A stretch of 64,000 nt of DNA from CAYNLK01 sp964398055 (GCA_964398055.1 CAYNLK010000010.1:1-64000); one strand, 5' to 3'. Counted from the stretch's first letter, positions 42,101-51,548 are shown. The notes: generated from the letters alone by a model not told the origin. A program made the numbers and translations.

Positions 42101-44856
42101 AATGGCGTATTGGTAGGGGTAGAGGTAGGAACACCAGCCGGAAACGGATAACCCGTCACCCAGACCGGGTCAGCACTGTCGGCGGTACTGCTACTACCCA
42201 ACCAAGCATTATTGGCCAAGGCCGATACATCCGTGACAACCTGGCCACCGCCTTCGTCAAAGTGCCATAACACCATTGTACCCGCATCGGTTACAAAGGG
42301 CGCTACGGGCAGGGTGAAGTTCCCGGTGTAACGAACAAGGTTCGAAACTCGGACCTCATCGATAAGTCCATTAAAGTAACTGTAACCGGTCAAACCTCCC
42401 AGTCGCAGACTCGGCCCCTGGCTAGGTGTTCCTACAGACGTTGCCGCTGAACTGATCCCGTTAACAAATGTCCGGATAGTACCAGAGCCATAAGTGGCCG
42501 CCACGTGATACCACTCTCCCGCCTGCAATATTGTCGAGTGCTGGTTGCTCTGCCAGCCCTGGTTAGTAGCTATCCAAAATGCCAGTCGCCCATTATTCAT
42601 CTCTAATGACCAACCGCTATTGTCATTTGCCTGGATGATCAGAAGTCCGTCTTCATTGTTTGCAGCCGGTTGCACCCAAGCTTCTACCGTCAGCCCAACT
42701 GTATCTGGCACCTGACCGGCCACAACCACATCGTCGACCCCATCAAATGAAAGGGCGAAATTGGCCGCCGCAACAGAAGTAGGCGTCGGCGTTGGCGTAT
42801 CAGTTGGGGCTGATGTCGGCGTTGGCGTATCAGTTGGAGCTGATGTCGGCATTGGCGTATCAGTTGGCGTTGGGGTCGGTGTTGGCGTATCCGTAGACAC
42901 AACCACCGTCCCGGTCGGAGTCGGTGTTACGGTGGCGGTAGGAGTGGGTGTGCTGCCACCGCCCAAAAAGGGGATATCAGCCGTATAGACCGGACCAGAT
43001 GGATCTGAACCGCCGTATCGGCATAAACCATGACTTGGCCCCCCGCTGGCCCCAGAACTATCCAACACGAAACCTGTGCAAGGGCCGATCACCCCCTCGT
43101 CAAAATGATACAGGGCCATCGTGCTACCATCAGATACAAAGGGCGCAACAGGTAACGTGAAATTGGTATTATAACGGATCACATTAGAGAGCCGCACCTC
43201 ATCGATCAGGCCATTGTACGAGGGATACTGTGAACCGGCATCATGTTTTTCGGCCCCAATGACAAGGTAAGGGTCGCTATTGGGATAGTTGGTTAACCGC
43301 CCATCACGGTAACTTAGGCTTCCAGTTGGACCGATACCCTCGGCTGTTTGCTGCCCATCCACATAAATCTGCATTTGCCCGGTACTGCTATGCCGGGTCA
43401 CGGCCACATGATGCCATTGACCATCCGCCACATTAGTTGTGCTGCAGATGGTTTGAGCAGTATTGTTCTGGCTAATTCCAAAGGCAATCTGCCCACCCGC
43501 CAGGGAGATACCATATTCGCCATAGTCACCCGGCCCAAAGATATCCCGGTCAAAGATAATATTACCATTAACCCAATTGGTATCGCCTGGCACACAACCA
43601 CTACTGTTATTTTCGGTCAGGTTAGCTTTCAACCAAAACTCAAGAGTAAAGTCACCATCAACATCGGCTGGGACCTGAGGATCGAGAGGTATTTTAACCC
43701 GGTCAATATCATCGGATCCATGCCCATAAAACCGTAACGCAGCCGGCGTGCCGGTCTGATAACTTAGACTAACCTGTTGGACTTCCGGCGACTGAAGCAC
43801 ATTTGTTGTAGATAGTTCAGCGCGATATTGCAGGTATTGTCCGGCAGGGCTGGCAATCACCTGGTTGTTGACCGGCGCCCAGTCCGACCAGGTAAGGCTA
43901 TCCACCGAAGTACGGGTACTAAAAGATACGCTCGTATTCACCGGGGTATCTAACACAGCAGACAAACCACTCCAACTTACAATCTGTCCCGCATCCTGCA
44001 CGCAGGAAACATAGACGCCATTGGCGGGGTAAGTTCCCGCTCGCACCCAATCCACTTGCATTGGGCTGGCGCCGAAGGTGGTGGGCGTTTGATGATAGAG
44101 AAAAACCCAGGTATTCAAAGTCGAAACACCCGGTATTGTACCCTGCAAATTACCGTCGATGTAAAAGCGTGTCTGCGATGAGTCCCACTCGATTCGAAAA
44201 TTATGGTACTGTTGCAAGTTTATAGTTGGAATATCTAAATCGATCAATGGCGCGGTCTCATCGCCATCCCGCCCTCGGATAAAGATGGTGTTTGAATCCC
44301 GAGTCACGAATATTCGTAAGGCGCTATCATTCGGAAAAGGGCCACTCCCGTAAGCCAGGGGGGGAAGTTCGCGGTAAAAGCCTAAATCCGGCCAACCGGC
44401 ATTGTTATCATTGATTCGCTGCAAGGCCCGCGCCTCAAAAAAACGTACCGGCGTCGTTTGATTAAAACCGACCTGGGAACGCAAGTAGGCGCTGTCGAGC
44501 GTTAGGACTCCATTCGACACGCTCGGCGGCACAGTATACCAGCTATAAACCGTGCCGGTTAGCCAACGGCTGCTATCGATTGTACTGCCATCAAAATAAT
44601 CCTCTACGGAGGCTGCCAGGCGTAGCTCCCCACCATTGGCGTTACTCACGCTGACATTGGTCGGAATACTACAAGCGGCCCCAAAATCAATAAAGGTGGT
44701 CTGAGTAATAATGCCTTCCGAACCACTCTGGGCCAACACCAACTGTGGCTGAACTCCAGACAGAACCAACATCAGCCCAAAAAGGAACATCAATAGAACA
44801 ACTACCAACCCTGAAAAGGTCTTTACCACAATACCGGACAGGTGGCATCTGAGCAT
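39193..44856 (-). CDS. Giant multi-LamG secreted surface protein
   Basis: 1887 residues. Signal/anchor helix (10-40, ending LVLAQ); a ~330-residue N-terminal module (45-370; GGELRLAASVEDYFDGSTIDSSRWL) shared with two other proteins here; LamG at about 374-620, 697-909, 1289-1494 and 1514-1772; a jelly-roll module at 987-1192; an FN3-like domain (1775-1870) and the end RTYLPLIIKE. Three Thr/Pro linkers (TPTPT, DTPVPPT...) separate modules. No catalytic motif is visible; adhesion or glycan binding is likely. ATG at 44856 follows GGGGAG; longer starts are upstream. Fast-evolving linkers make copy-number variation likely. The upstream control element is not one of the shared motifs. Confidence 0.85.
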   Translation of the reverse strand: MLRCHLSGIVVKTFSGLVVVLLMFLFGLMLVLSGVQPQLVLAQSGSEGIITQTTFIDFGAACSIPTNVSVSNANGGELRLAASVEDYFDGSTIDSSRWLTGTVYSWYTVPPSVSNGVLTLDSAYLRSQVGFNQTTPVRFFEARALQRINDNNAGWPDLGFYRELPPLAYGSGPFPNDSALRIFVTRDSNTIFIRGRDGDETAPLIDLDIPTINLQQYHNFRIEWDSSQTRFYIDGNLQGTIPGVSTLNTWVFLYHQTPTTFGASPMQVDWVRAGTYPANGVYVSCVQDAGQIVSWSGLSAVLDTPVNTSVSFSTRTSVDSLTWSDWAPVNNQVIASPAGQYLQYRAELSTTNVLQSPEVQQVSLSYQTGTPAALRFYGHGSDDIDRVKIPLDPQVPADVDGDFTLEFWLKANLTENNSSGCVPGDTNWVNGNIIFDRDIFGPGDYGEYGISLAGGQIAFGISQNNTAQTICSTTNVADGQWHHVAVTRHSSTGQMQIYVDGQQTAEGIGPTGSLSYRDGRLTNYPNSDPYLVIGAEKHDAGSQYPSYNGLIDEVRLSNVIRYNTNFTLPVAPFVSDGSTMALYHFDEGVIGPCTGFVLDSSGASGGPSHGLCRYGGSDPSGPVYTADIPFLGGGSTPTPTATVTPTPTGTVVVSTDTPTPTPTPTDTPMPTSAPTDTPTPTSAPTDTPTPTPTSVAAANFALSFDGVDDVVVAGQVPDTVGLTVEAWVQPAANNEDGLLIIQANDNSGWSLEMNNGRLAFWIATNQGWQSNQHSTILQAGEWYHVAATYGSGTIRTFVNGISSAATSVGTPSQGPSLRLGGLTGYSYFNGLIDEVRVSNLVRYTGNFTLPVAPFVTDAGTMVLWHFDEGGGQVVTDVSALANNAWLGSSSTADSADPVWVTGYPFPAGVPTSTPTNTPLPPTNTPIPPTATDTPVPPTATDTPVPTDTPTATNTPMPPTDTPTPTDMPVPPTNTPTATPTFTPTPLPDLIFADGFETGNLSAWSANTTDGGDLSVTTAAALVGANGLQAVLDDNISIYVTDDSPSAEPSYRVRFYFDPNTITMANGNAHFLFYGYTGTATVVTQVEFRRSSGVYQIRAALRNDGSTFTNTSWFTISDAPHYVELDWRASTGPGANNGGLTLWIDGTQQANLTGIDNDTRRIDRVQLGAVAGVDSGTRGTYYFDAFESRRQSYIGPVGASPTATPMPTNTPTNTPTPTATNTPVPPTNTPTPSNTPVPVTDTPIATNTPIPATDTPIATNTPVPPTNTPTATNTPVPPTPTPTNTAVPAGNFALSFDGSNDVVRAGQIPNSAALTIEAWVRPGVSNATGLFIVHGDDYTGWSLELDSGRATLWLSTNQGWRSAQHSTVLQAGQWYHVAATYSSGTAQLFVNGNASTAVSVGTLTQGPALQIGGLAGYPYFNGVIDEVRISNVARYSANFSVPTSPYAVDANTVGLWRFDEGNGQVTADLSGLGNNATLGTTSGVDTADPTWVAGYPFSGQLGQLSLGVAPQSTNYSLRFYGHGVNDIDRVKIPIDPHVPADVGGGTGDFTLEFWMKADSGNNSGSCSPGNDNWITGNTIFDRDVFGNGDYGDYGVSLHGGKIAFGVNNGSSGAGICSTVSVNDGQWHHVAVTRNGSTGELRIFIDGVQRGQGSGPTGNLSYRDGRATSGNVNDPYLVIGAEKHDVGSLYPSYRGWLDEVRLSNSIRYTADFTPPSTPFTPDGNTFALYHFDEGPAGACTGTVLDSSGAVGGPSNGVCKFGGAAPGGPVYSTDVPSFSDTIPPAISDVSGAALDTVAVITWTTDEPATSRVEYGVGSPTISTIETTSYVTSHQVVLTGLNTQTTYVFRVHSRDAAGNLASNPSGPGTHSFTTLAAEDIQRTYLPLIIKE

Positions 44857-44982
44857 GGCTTTCTCCCCTTTTTTGAGTAGAGTTGGTTCCAGCTTGGGAA
44901 CTGGAACAGCCTCCCCCGTGGGTAAAATGAAATCAAACAGGTCAGTCCATATCGTTTCTGAGCGAATGAAAATAATGATACA

Positions 44983-45013
44983 GCCGAAAGACGAAAAGTA
45001 TTCGTCTTTCGGC
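44983..45013. terminator. Terminator hairpin at the end of the nine-gene operon
   Basis: GCCGAAAGACGAA (44983-44995) pairs perfectly with TTCGTCTTTCGGC (45001-45013), loop 5 nt. It lies about 35 bp after the acyl-AMP ligase stop on the minus strand. The T-tail is weak. Confidence 0.7.
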
Positions 45014-45047
45014 ACAAGTGAGCAGTAATTTTTAACAAGCTCTCAGG

Positions 45048-46403
45048 TCAGGATACGGGCTCAGAGCGGCGCATGCGCTTGTAACGGGCGTTATACTGTT
45101 CCCGTCCACTAATCTCAACTTTAACCGGTATTTTGTAAGAGGCTAACCGGTCGCGACAGAACAGGCGCATTCGCTTCTTGAAGCTGCTTAAATCTTCCGG
45201 TTCAAACAAGTTGACTCGAGTGGTAACAATATTGCCAGTGATGGGATTCTTTTCGCCAAAGACTACTGCGTCTTTGACATTATCCATTTGCAATAACACG
45301 CTTTCTACTTCTGCGGGATAAACCTTTTGTCCCCCCACATTAATGATTTCAGACTTTCGGCCCAGAATGCGGATGTAATCACCATCCACTTCAACCATAT
45401 CACCGGTATTCATCCACCCTTCTTCATCAAAGGGGCTTGGCGCGTTAAGATACCCCAGCATCGCGGAATGGGCTTTAACCCAAAGAATACCATCAACCAC
45501 TTTGGTCTCGAATCCTTCACCCCCAACCTTAACCCAAAGCGACCCGGAATCTTTGGACTTGGAACGTAGAATGCCCAATTCTGAGAGGCCGTAAGTTTGG
45601 AGTAGGCGCACATTCGGCAGGAGTTCATGGATCCGCTTCAGAGTGCTCTCCGGCATCACCTCTGTCCCGTAGGTTACCAAATCGAGCGAAGAGAGATCAA
45701 ACCGCTTGTAGGCTTCGGAAATAAGCAACAGGTTAAGAAAAGTAGGAGACGTGGGAAGCAACTCAACTCTGTATCTTTCAATGGCCTGGCTGACAATATC
45801 CGGATCACGATCGCCCACCGAGACAACGGTGCCTCCATTTGACAGGGTGTACAAAAGGGTATTGATTCCGCCAATATGGTCTAATAGTAAAAAGGTCAGC
45901 GTCGTCATCCGGTGGCGCTGCACCTTAAACTTCTCGAGTAAGTTGGTAAAATTGTGCAGCGCGGCTTTACTTTTGCCCGTCGAGCCGGAAGAGAACAGCA
46001 CCAAGCCAGGCTCGCCTTCACTGCGCAATTGCAAAGTCAGCGGGTTAGAAGCAGTTATGCCCCGAGACTGCAAATTCCAACCATCGGCCTCATCAAAAGA
46101 GATAACGATCTCAACTTCGGCGATTTCCAGGAACTCATGGCGATGCACTTCGGCGGCTTCAGTTAAAGGGACAACAATCATTCCTCGATCAATCAAAGCC
46201 AGCAGCAAGGCCACAGCTTTAGGTGTATAATCACCCTGTAAGGCGACCACTTGACCGGTTCCAACGCCATGTTCATCAAGGTGGCTCTGCCAATAGCTAA
46301 TCATCTCCAAAATTTCGCCATAGGTGGCTACCTGGTCAGACCAAATCAGCGCCGGCTCTGTTTTCCAGGCCGACATTCGTTCCACTAACCAATCAATTTT
46401 CAC
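45048..46403 (-). CDS. AMP-dependent acyl-CoA/ACP ligase-like adenylation enzyme
   Basis: 451 residues of the ANL superfamily. Motifs: VLFSSGSTGKSKA (P-loop-like), LPTSPTFLNLLL, QTYGLSELG, EEGWMNTGDMVEV, ILGRKSEIINVGGQKVYPAEVE and a C-terminal YNARYKRMRR where the catalytic Lys region is expected. It activates a carboxylic acid as the adenylate and passes it to a thiol, here plausibly the ACP encoded two genes upstream. Shorter than fatty-acyl-CoA ligases (about 550). GTG at 46403 overlaps the SDR stop (GTGA). Last gene of the operon. Confidence 0.85.
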   Translation of the reverse strand: MKIDWLVERMSAWKTEPALIWSDQVATYGEILEMISYWQSHLDEHGVGTGQVVALQGDYTPKAVALLLALIDRGMIVVPLTEAAEVHRHEFLEIAEVEIVISFDEADGWNLQSRGITASNPLTLQLRSEGEPGLVLFSSGSTGKSKAALHNFTNLLEKFKVQRHRMTTLTFLLLDHIGGINTLLYTLSNGGTVVSVGDRDPDIVSQAIERYRVELLPTSPTFLNLLLISEAYKRFDLSSLDLVTYGTEVMPESTLKRIHELLPNVRLLQTYGLSELGILRSKSKDSGSLWVKVGGEGFETKVVDGILWVKAHSAMLGYLNAPSPFDEEGWMNTGDMVEVDGDYIRILGRKSEIINVGGQKVYPAEVESVLLQMDNVKDAVVFGEKNPITGNIVTTRVNLFEPEDLSSFKKRMRLFCRDRLASYKIPVKVEISGREQYNARYKRMRRSEPVS

Positions 46404-47104
46404 GATACACCTCCTAAATAAATGACCTGTCCGGTAACAAAGCCACTTTCCGGTTTTACGAAAAAGTCAATCACATTCGCTACATCTTCAAATCGTCCCA
46501 GACGTCTGATCGGCTGCTGATTCACTATTGAATCAATTTTTTCTTGCGGAACGCTACGGATGAGGTCGGTATCAATAGGGGTGGGACCCACTACATTGCA
46601 GGTGATCCCAAAATCGGCCAGTTCACGAGCCAAAATTCGGCTGAAGGTAACCACTGCGCTTTTGGAAGCGGCATAAATCGCCTCACCCTCTAACTGCATC
46701 GGCACAGCTACAGTACTCAGGTTAACGATACGACCATAGCGACGCCGTCGCATCAACTTGGCTGCTTCACGACACAAAAGGAACGTTCCTCGAAAATTAG
46801 TATTCATTATTCGGTCGACTGTGGCAGTGGGGGTTAGCAGAATATGATTCATCGAAGCGATACCGGCATTGTTAATCAGAATATCAAGTCGACCGTGCCG
46901 TTTCTGGATCGAGGAAATCATTGCCTTAACCTGGCCTTCGTCAGCCACATCAACACAATGGTGAGTATAATTTTCTAATTCCCATTCCGGTAGTGTCCGG
47001 CTGCAACCTTCTACCTCAGCCCCCAGGCGCACAAAATGTTCGGCCAAATAGTGACCTATCCCCTTGCGGGTACCCGAAATTAGTACAACTGGTACATCGG
47101 TCAC
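46400..47104 (-). CDS. Short-chain dehydrogenase/reductase (FabG-like)
   Basis: 234 residues, classical SDR: cofactor motif SGTRKGIGHYLA, DILINNAGIAS, RIVNLSTVAV with the catalytic Ser, YAASKSAV (Y-x3-K) and the family end GQVIYLGG. NADPH-dependent reduction of a ketone or oxidation of an alcohol, most probably on the ACP-bound acyl group or a sugar intermediate. GTG at 47104 lies two bases after the ACP stop; its stop overlaps the ligase start. Confidence 0.9.
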   Translation of the reverse strand: MTDVPVVLISGTRKGIGHYLAEHFVRLGAEVEGCSRTLPEWELENYTHHCVDVADEGQVKAMISSIQKRHGRLDILINNAGIASMNHILLTPTATVDRIMNTNFRGTFLLCREAAKLMRRRRYGRIVNLSTVAVPMQLEGEAIYAASKSAVVTFSRILARELADFGITCNVVGPTPIDTDLIRSVPQEKIDSIVNQQPIRRLGRFEDVANVIDFFVKPESGFVTGQVIYLGGVS

Positions 47105-47105
47105 T

Positions 47106-47444
47106 TCAGGACTGTTCCGCTATCAGCTGATAGATGTAGTCCGACAAGCTCTGCACCGAACGGAATGGGCTATTCTTCTGGGACATAGCGCGATCATCAG
47201 CCAACACAAGGCTGATATCAAACTCATCCTCCAACCGCTGTTCAATCTCGACGATGAGGTTGACCAGTCCCATCGAGTCCAGGACGGAATCGCGGCCAAT
47301 CAAACGGGTCTCCTCGGTAATATCGCCAGATTGGGCTGAATTTCCATTGCCACCAAGCAGCAGGAGTTCACGTAAACTATCCACCACGATTTCAGTGATT
47401 TGGGCGCGACTGGCACTGGTAATAGTGTTCTGATGACTATTCAT
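47106..47444 (-). CDS. Acyl carrier protein
   Basis: 112 residues, acidic and helical. The phosphopantetheine Ser is in VLDSMGLVNLIVEIEQRLEDEF (D-S-M-G-L). It is longer than housekeeping ACP (about 78) by an N-terminal extension, typical of dedicated carrier proteins in secondary or surface-glycan pathways. AGGAG precedes the ATG at 47444. Together with the SDR and adenylation genes it forms an acyl activation-and-tailoring trio. Confidence 0.9.
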   Translation of the reverse strand: MNSHQNTITSASRAQITEIVVDSLRELLLLGGNGNSAQSGDITEETRLIGRDSVLDSMGLVNLIVEIEQRLEDEFDISLVLADDRAMSQKNSPFRSVQSLSDYIYQLIAEQS

Positions 47445-47488
47445 TACTTACACTCCTAATTCCTTATGGTTGGTTGTTTGCACTGGAA

Positions 47489-49039
47489 CTATTGCTTTGC
47501 TGTATATAATTCATACACACCAAAGCTACTCTCTAAATCATAATGGCTTGACAATAATTCGGTTGGATACAGGTTGACCCACCGAGCAAATTGACCAACC
47601 AAAATATAGTCAGGTTGATTGATCTGTACAAAATCATACAGTTGGTTAGGCGGTGTACCGTTGAGCCACATATAGGTAATGGCATCTTTTAGCAACAACT
47701 GGGGGGGAAAATGGTAATTATGATTGGTTAAAAAGCCCATTTCTGGTTCCCAAGTCTCAATCAAGATATCTTGCCCCACATTCTTATTGAGATAATCGGC
47801 CATAGCTGCCGCTGCATTAAAATCCGACCAGACGACATTTTTAGTTGTTTGGACAAGCGGTAGTCCAATCATCGCAGCCAACCACAATAGCATAACCCAT
47901 TGGAACGCCTGTTTGGGGACAAAATCATTGCGACGCAAGGCAGCTAAAAACGTTGTTTCTACCTTGAACCCGTTTGTCAGATCATAGAAGAAACGGGCAA
48001 CCAGCAAACTCGCAATAGCTAAACCCGGAAAAGCATAACGCAGCCAGCCAATGGAGGCAACCACATACCAACTCAAATTGATGGCGCTCATAATCAGCAG
48101 CAGGCCCCACTGTTGCTCCTCTCGCCGACGGGGTAAGACCAGGAAAAAGGAATACATTAACACCGGCAACAGCCAACTAAAGTAGACTTTGAAGCTCAAC
48201 AATTCCTTAAGCGCCTGCTTCATCAGGTCAGGGGATAATACCAGAGCTGCTCCGGCAGTGAACTCCCGCAACATTGCCAGATTCTCTGTTGCAGTGTTGG
48301 GTCCCAGATAAACCACCAGGTAGGCCTGCCATAACAAGAAACAAACTACGGCAATAACCCCTGGCAAAATAAATATCCGCTGCGGTGCCGTTCGATAATA
48401 AACCAGATTGGCCAGCCAAGCTAACCCCAGAGAAGGGACCAGGAGCAACAAATATTGGTGCTTGGTCACCATCGCCAATCCCAGCAGTAGGCCAACGATG
48501 ACGAGGCGCTGCCAACTGCTTTTTTCCCAATTTGAGAACCACAAAGTCAATCCCACCAAAATGAAAAAGAAACCGGGGACTTCCCCCAACACCTGGCGGC
48601 CATATTCAACCAAAGAAACTGCCTGGGAGGAAATCAGCAAAGCGGAGGCCACCAAGGCTAATCGTTGACCACCCAGAAGTTGGCCCAGCCGGAAAAAGGC
48701 ATAAATGGTGGCCAAAAGGTAAAGCGCCATGATCAAACGCGCCTGTAACAAACCAATCCCAAATAACTTAAAGGCAGCGGCAATCGGCAACATCACCGTA
48801 GGACCGACGCCGATGGTGGGGCCGTAATGACGGAAGCCTTCACTGCTGTAGTCGGCGTAGACCCCAAAACGAACCAAAGTTTTAGGGACATGTAAATGCG
48901 AACCTTCGTCAAACCAGATGGCCGGATAATTGGTCAAATTATAAAAAATCAAGAATATAGTCAGGGTAACTACCCCAGCCATTATCAATGAATTTACAGT
49001 TATATTTATCCGTCGTCCGATAATAGTCTCGATTACCAT
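47489..49039 (-). CDS. ArnT-like membrane glycosyltransferase (GT39/PMT family)
   Basis: About 516 residues, some 11-12 helices. The first exoplasmic loop carries IWFDEGSHLHVPKTLVRFG, the Asp-Glu motif of polyprenyl-phosphate-sugar-dependent GT-C enzymes; YGPTIGVGPTVMLP and AMVTKHQYLLLLVP are also family-like. A short soluble C-terminus follows (about 420-516). It would transfer a sugar from a polyprenyl-P donor outside the membrane. ATG at 49039; a TTG at 49054 overlapping the upstream TGA is possible. Partner genes in the operon encode the matching donor synthase (52011) and small flippase-like protein (51610). Confidence 0.85.
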   Translation of the reverse strand: MVIETIIGRRINITVNSLIMAGVVTLTIFLIFYNLTNYPAIWFDEGSHLHVPKTLVRFGVYADYSSEGFRHYGPTIGVGPTVMLPIAAAFKLFGIGLLQARLIMALYLLATIYAFFRLGQLLGGQRLALVASALLISSQAVSLVEYGRQVLGEVPGFFFILVGLTLWFSNWEKSSWQRLVIVGLLLGLAMVTKHQYLLLLVPSLGLAWLANLVYYRTAPQRIFILPGVIAVVCFLLWQAYLVVYLGPNTATENLAMLREFTAGAALVLSPDLMKQALKELLSFKVYFSWLLPVLMYSFFLVLPRRREEQQWGLLLIMSAINLSWYVVASIGWLRYAFPGLAIASLLVARFFYDLTNGFKVETTFLAALRRNDFVPKQAFQWVMLLWLAAMIGLPLVQTTKNVVWSDFNAAAAMADYLNKNVGQDILIETWEPEMGFLTNHNYHFPPQLLLKDAITYMWLNGTPPNQLYDFVQINQPDYILVGQFARWVNLYPTELLSSHYDLESSFGVYELYTAKQ

Positions 49040-49050
49040 ATTGCTGCCAA

Positions 49051-50409
49051 TCAATTCGCAGTAGCAATTTGCTCAACAACTTGCACAGGGGTCATCGACG
49101 CGGCGCGTTTCTCCCCTAGAATTATTTCGGCTGTTTGATGAGCATGGCGACTGACCGACTCGCCATTCGTCAGAGCCGGATAAATTTGGGCCGTAGTGGC
49201 CAGATACAAATGCTTGATTGGGGTTTGGACTGCTGGAATCAAATGGGTTGAATTTAAGCCGTGAAGTGGCTCAACATATCGCTCCCGATGTACCAAAAAA
49301 TAACGGAGCCAACTGCGGTCAAAATGAGGGAACATAGTTTCCAGACTCTGCAACCAGATTTCCTTGATCTCTTCGTCAGATTTCTGTTGCCAGGAACTGC
49401 CAGGGGCGGTATATTTGGGCAGATAAACAAGGTGATGTCCCCCCACGTACTGGGGGTCAATATAGGCTGTCGTTTCGATAACTCCCGTAAATGGTACGCT
49501 GGGGTCGGTAATATTGAGCGTCCAATATTCGGTCAGGGGGCGATCCAAGACTAGCAGCGGACACACAATGCCCAAATAATCCGTTTGCCCCAGAAAGTCA
49601 TGGTAATCTTGACCGGCATTGGGGATTAGCCGCCGAAAAATTGGCACCTGCATAGTTGAAGCTACAGCACTAAAAGGCTGGACTGCCTGCCCAAGCCGCA
49701 ACCCGCGAACCTGTCCTTGTTCGATAACAATCTCTTGAACCGGGCTGCGTAAATGAATTTTACCGCCGGCTGCTTCGATCCGTTCCGCCATAGCCTTGAT
49801 CAGGGTATGGTAGCCGCCAATCAGATGTCCGGCTTCTTCTTTTTGGCTGGCGCCTCCACGAGTCGATTTGGTACGCACCAGGCGAGCCCATATATAGGTC
49901 GCCGGTGTATCCTTAAAGCTGCCATCAAACTTGGCGTTGAGCATTGGCCGCCAAATGTTTTCAAAGGTGCGTCGCCCACTCAATTTTACTAACCAGTCCT
50001 CTACCCCAATTCCCTCTAAACGGCGCCAGTCGTGGATGAACTGGGCAGTTAGCACGGTTAGTCCCAACCGAAAGCGATCCAGCCAACCCAGGGGTGGAAA
50101 ACGGAGAAATTCACCCACGGTGTTCATCGAATAGATTTGACCTTCGTGGTAAAATCCCATCCTGGTTTCACGAAAACGCAATTTGTCGGCAATGTCCAGC
50201 TCCAGACAGAGTTGGCGCAGGTGGCTATCGCTGGACAAAATGGCGTGATAAAAACGATCCACCTCAGTCCCATCTGCCAGTACCAGAGGTCCAGCTAATC
50301 CACCCAGGACCGGTGAGGCCTCAAAGATTTCAACTTTAGCTCCTAGCTGTGAGAGGAAATAACCCAAGCTAATCCCCAGGATCCCTCCTCCAACGATGCC
50401 CACGTTCAC
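49051..50409 (-). CDS. FAD-dependent oxidoreductase (NAD-binding_8/UGM-like)
   Basis: 452 residues. FAD dinucleotide motif at the N-terminus: GIVGGGILGISLGYFLSQLGAKVEIFEA with VLGGLAGPL. The family includes UDP-galactopyranose mutase-like and protoporphyrinogen-oxidase-like flavoproteins; similar proteins sit in glycan operons beside polyprenyl-phosphate GT2 and membrane glycosyltransferase genes. Substrate unknown. GTG at 50409 overlaps the wecB stop (GTGA). Cytosolic, no signal. Confidence 0.85.
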   Translation of the reverse strand: MNVGIVGGGILGISLGYFLSQLGAKVEIFEASPVLGGLAGPLVLADGTEVDRFYHAILSSDSHLRQLCLELDIADKLRFRETRMGFYHEGQIYSMNTVGEFLRFPPLGWLDRFRLGLTVLTAQFIHDWRRLEGIGVEDWLVKLSGRRTFENIWRPMLNAKFDGSFKDTPATYIWARLVRTKSTRGGASQKEEAGHLIGGYHTLIKAMAERIEAAGGKIHLRSPVQEIVIEQGQVRGLRLGQAVQPFSAVASTMQVPIFRRLIPNAGQDYHDFLGQTDYLGIVCPLLVLDRPLTEYWTLNITDPSVPFTGVIETTAYIDPQYVGGHHLVYLPKYTAPGSSWQQKSDEEIKEIWLQSLETMFPHFDRSWLRYFLVHRERYVEPLHGLNSTHLIPAVQTPIKHLYLATTAQIYPALTNGESVSRHAHQTAEIILGEKRAASMTPVQVVEQIATAN

Positions 50410-51548
50410 AGGCTGATCTCCTTTTCTAAAGTTCGTAATTGTTCCTTCTCGGCAACATGTCCATGAGCCAGTGCATCTAAGGTAAGAGGGATGTCTGAGA
50501 GGATCGCGGCTATCCGTTTACCGGCTGTGCCATCACCGAAAATAGGCGGCTGTTCTGCCGGTGGGGTAAAACTAAACCAGGCCTCCAATACCCTTTCCGG
50601 CTGCACCCCTACCAGGTTATTCCACCCGGCGGCCACAGTTTCAACCCACTCGGTTTCCTCACGCAGGGTCAAACAGGGGACACCCAAGAAATAAGCTTCT
50701 CGCTGAACTCCGCCTGAGTCCGTGGCGATTAGTCGAGCATTATCCTCCAGCATCATAATGTCAAAGTAACCTACCGGATCGATCAGTTTGATATGTTCGT
50801 TAAAAGTCGCGCCAATTCGATCTAAAGCCTGGCGGGTGCGCGGATGGACTGGAAAAACGATAGTTTCATCGACCCGATTTAACAGCTGGACAATTTGGTT
50901 GAGCCGAGCAGGGTCATCAGTATTGGCAGCCCGGTGGATTGTGACCAGGGCATACTTACCGGGTTGCAAGTTCAACTCTGTTAGAATATGGGATTTCTGG
51001 CAAGCAATCGGGCGGTTTTGGAGCAACGCATCCAGCATCACATCACCTACCCAATAAACCCAACTTGTAATCCCTTCATCGGCCAGATGCTGCACTGCGG
51101 TCCGGCTGGCGCAGAAGTGAATATTAGCCACGCAGTCAGAAACCAGGCGGTTGATCTCTTCCGGCATTCGTCGGTCATAACTGCGTTCACCAGCCTCGAT
51201 ATGAGCAACTGGAATATGTAATTTACTGGCGGCCAAAGCACCTACCAGGGTCGAGTTTGTATCGCCGCGAACGACGACCAGATCCGGCCGTTCGTTTAGC
51301 AAGACTTCTTCCAGTCGGATCAGCATTTCAGCGGTTTGGCGACCGTGTGAACCCGAACCAACTTCTAAATTGTAATCGGCAGCCGGGATGCCCAGGTCGT
51401 CAAAAAAAGTCTGCGACATCAAGTAGTCATAATGCTGACCCGTATGCACCAGGACTTCCTCGAAGTGGCCATGTTCTCGCAAAGCACGGCTAACGGGGGC
51501 TGACTGGATAAATTCGGGTCGGGCGCCCACAATGGAGACTATTTTCAT
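50406..51548 (-). CDS. wecB: UDP-N-acetylglucosamine 2-epimerase
   Basis: 380 residues, full length. Non-hydrolysing epimerase interconverting UDP-GlcNAc and UDP-ManNAc. Motifs: VGARPEFIQ with Arg10 at the N-terminus, HTGQHYDYLMSQTFF, VVRGDTNSTL, AHIEAGERSYDRRMPEE, VTIHRAANTD, ATDSGGVQREAYFLGVPCLTLREETEWVE. All are conserved. A matching ManNAc dehydrogenase (WecC) is not in the operon, so UDP-ManNAc may be used directly or the Gfo/Idh enzyme may act on the product. ATG at 51548. Confidence 0.95.
   Translation of the reverse strand: MKIVSIVGARPEFIQSAPVSRALREHGHFEEVLVHTGQHYDYLMSQTFFDDLGIPAADYNLEVGSGSHGRQTAEMLIRLEEVLLNERPDLVVVRGDTNSTLVGALAASKLHIPVAHIEAGERSYDRRMPEEINRLVSDCVANIHFCASRTAVQHLADEGITSWVYWVGDVMLDALLQNRPIACQKSHILTELNLQPGKYALVTIHRAANTDDPARLNQIVQLLNRVDETIVFPVHPRTRQALDRIGATFNEHIKLIDPVGYFDIMMLEDNARLIATDSGGVQREAYFLGVPCLTLREETEWVETVAAGWNNLVGVQPERVLEAWFSFTPPAEQPPIFGDGTAGKRIAAILSDIPLTLDALAHGHVAEKEQLRTLEKEISL

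Noticed and set aside
41000..42965. Regular repeats considered as a CRISPR-like array
   Set aside because: They are coding Thr/Pro linkers in frame in one protein, with no constant repeat or unique spacers.
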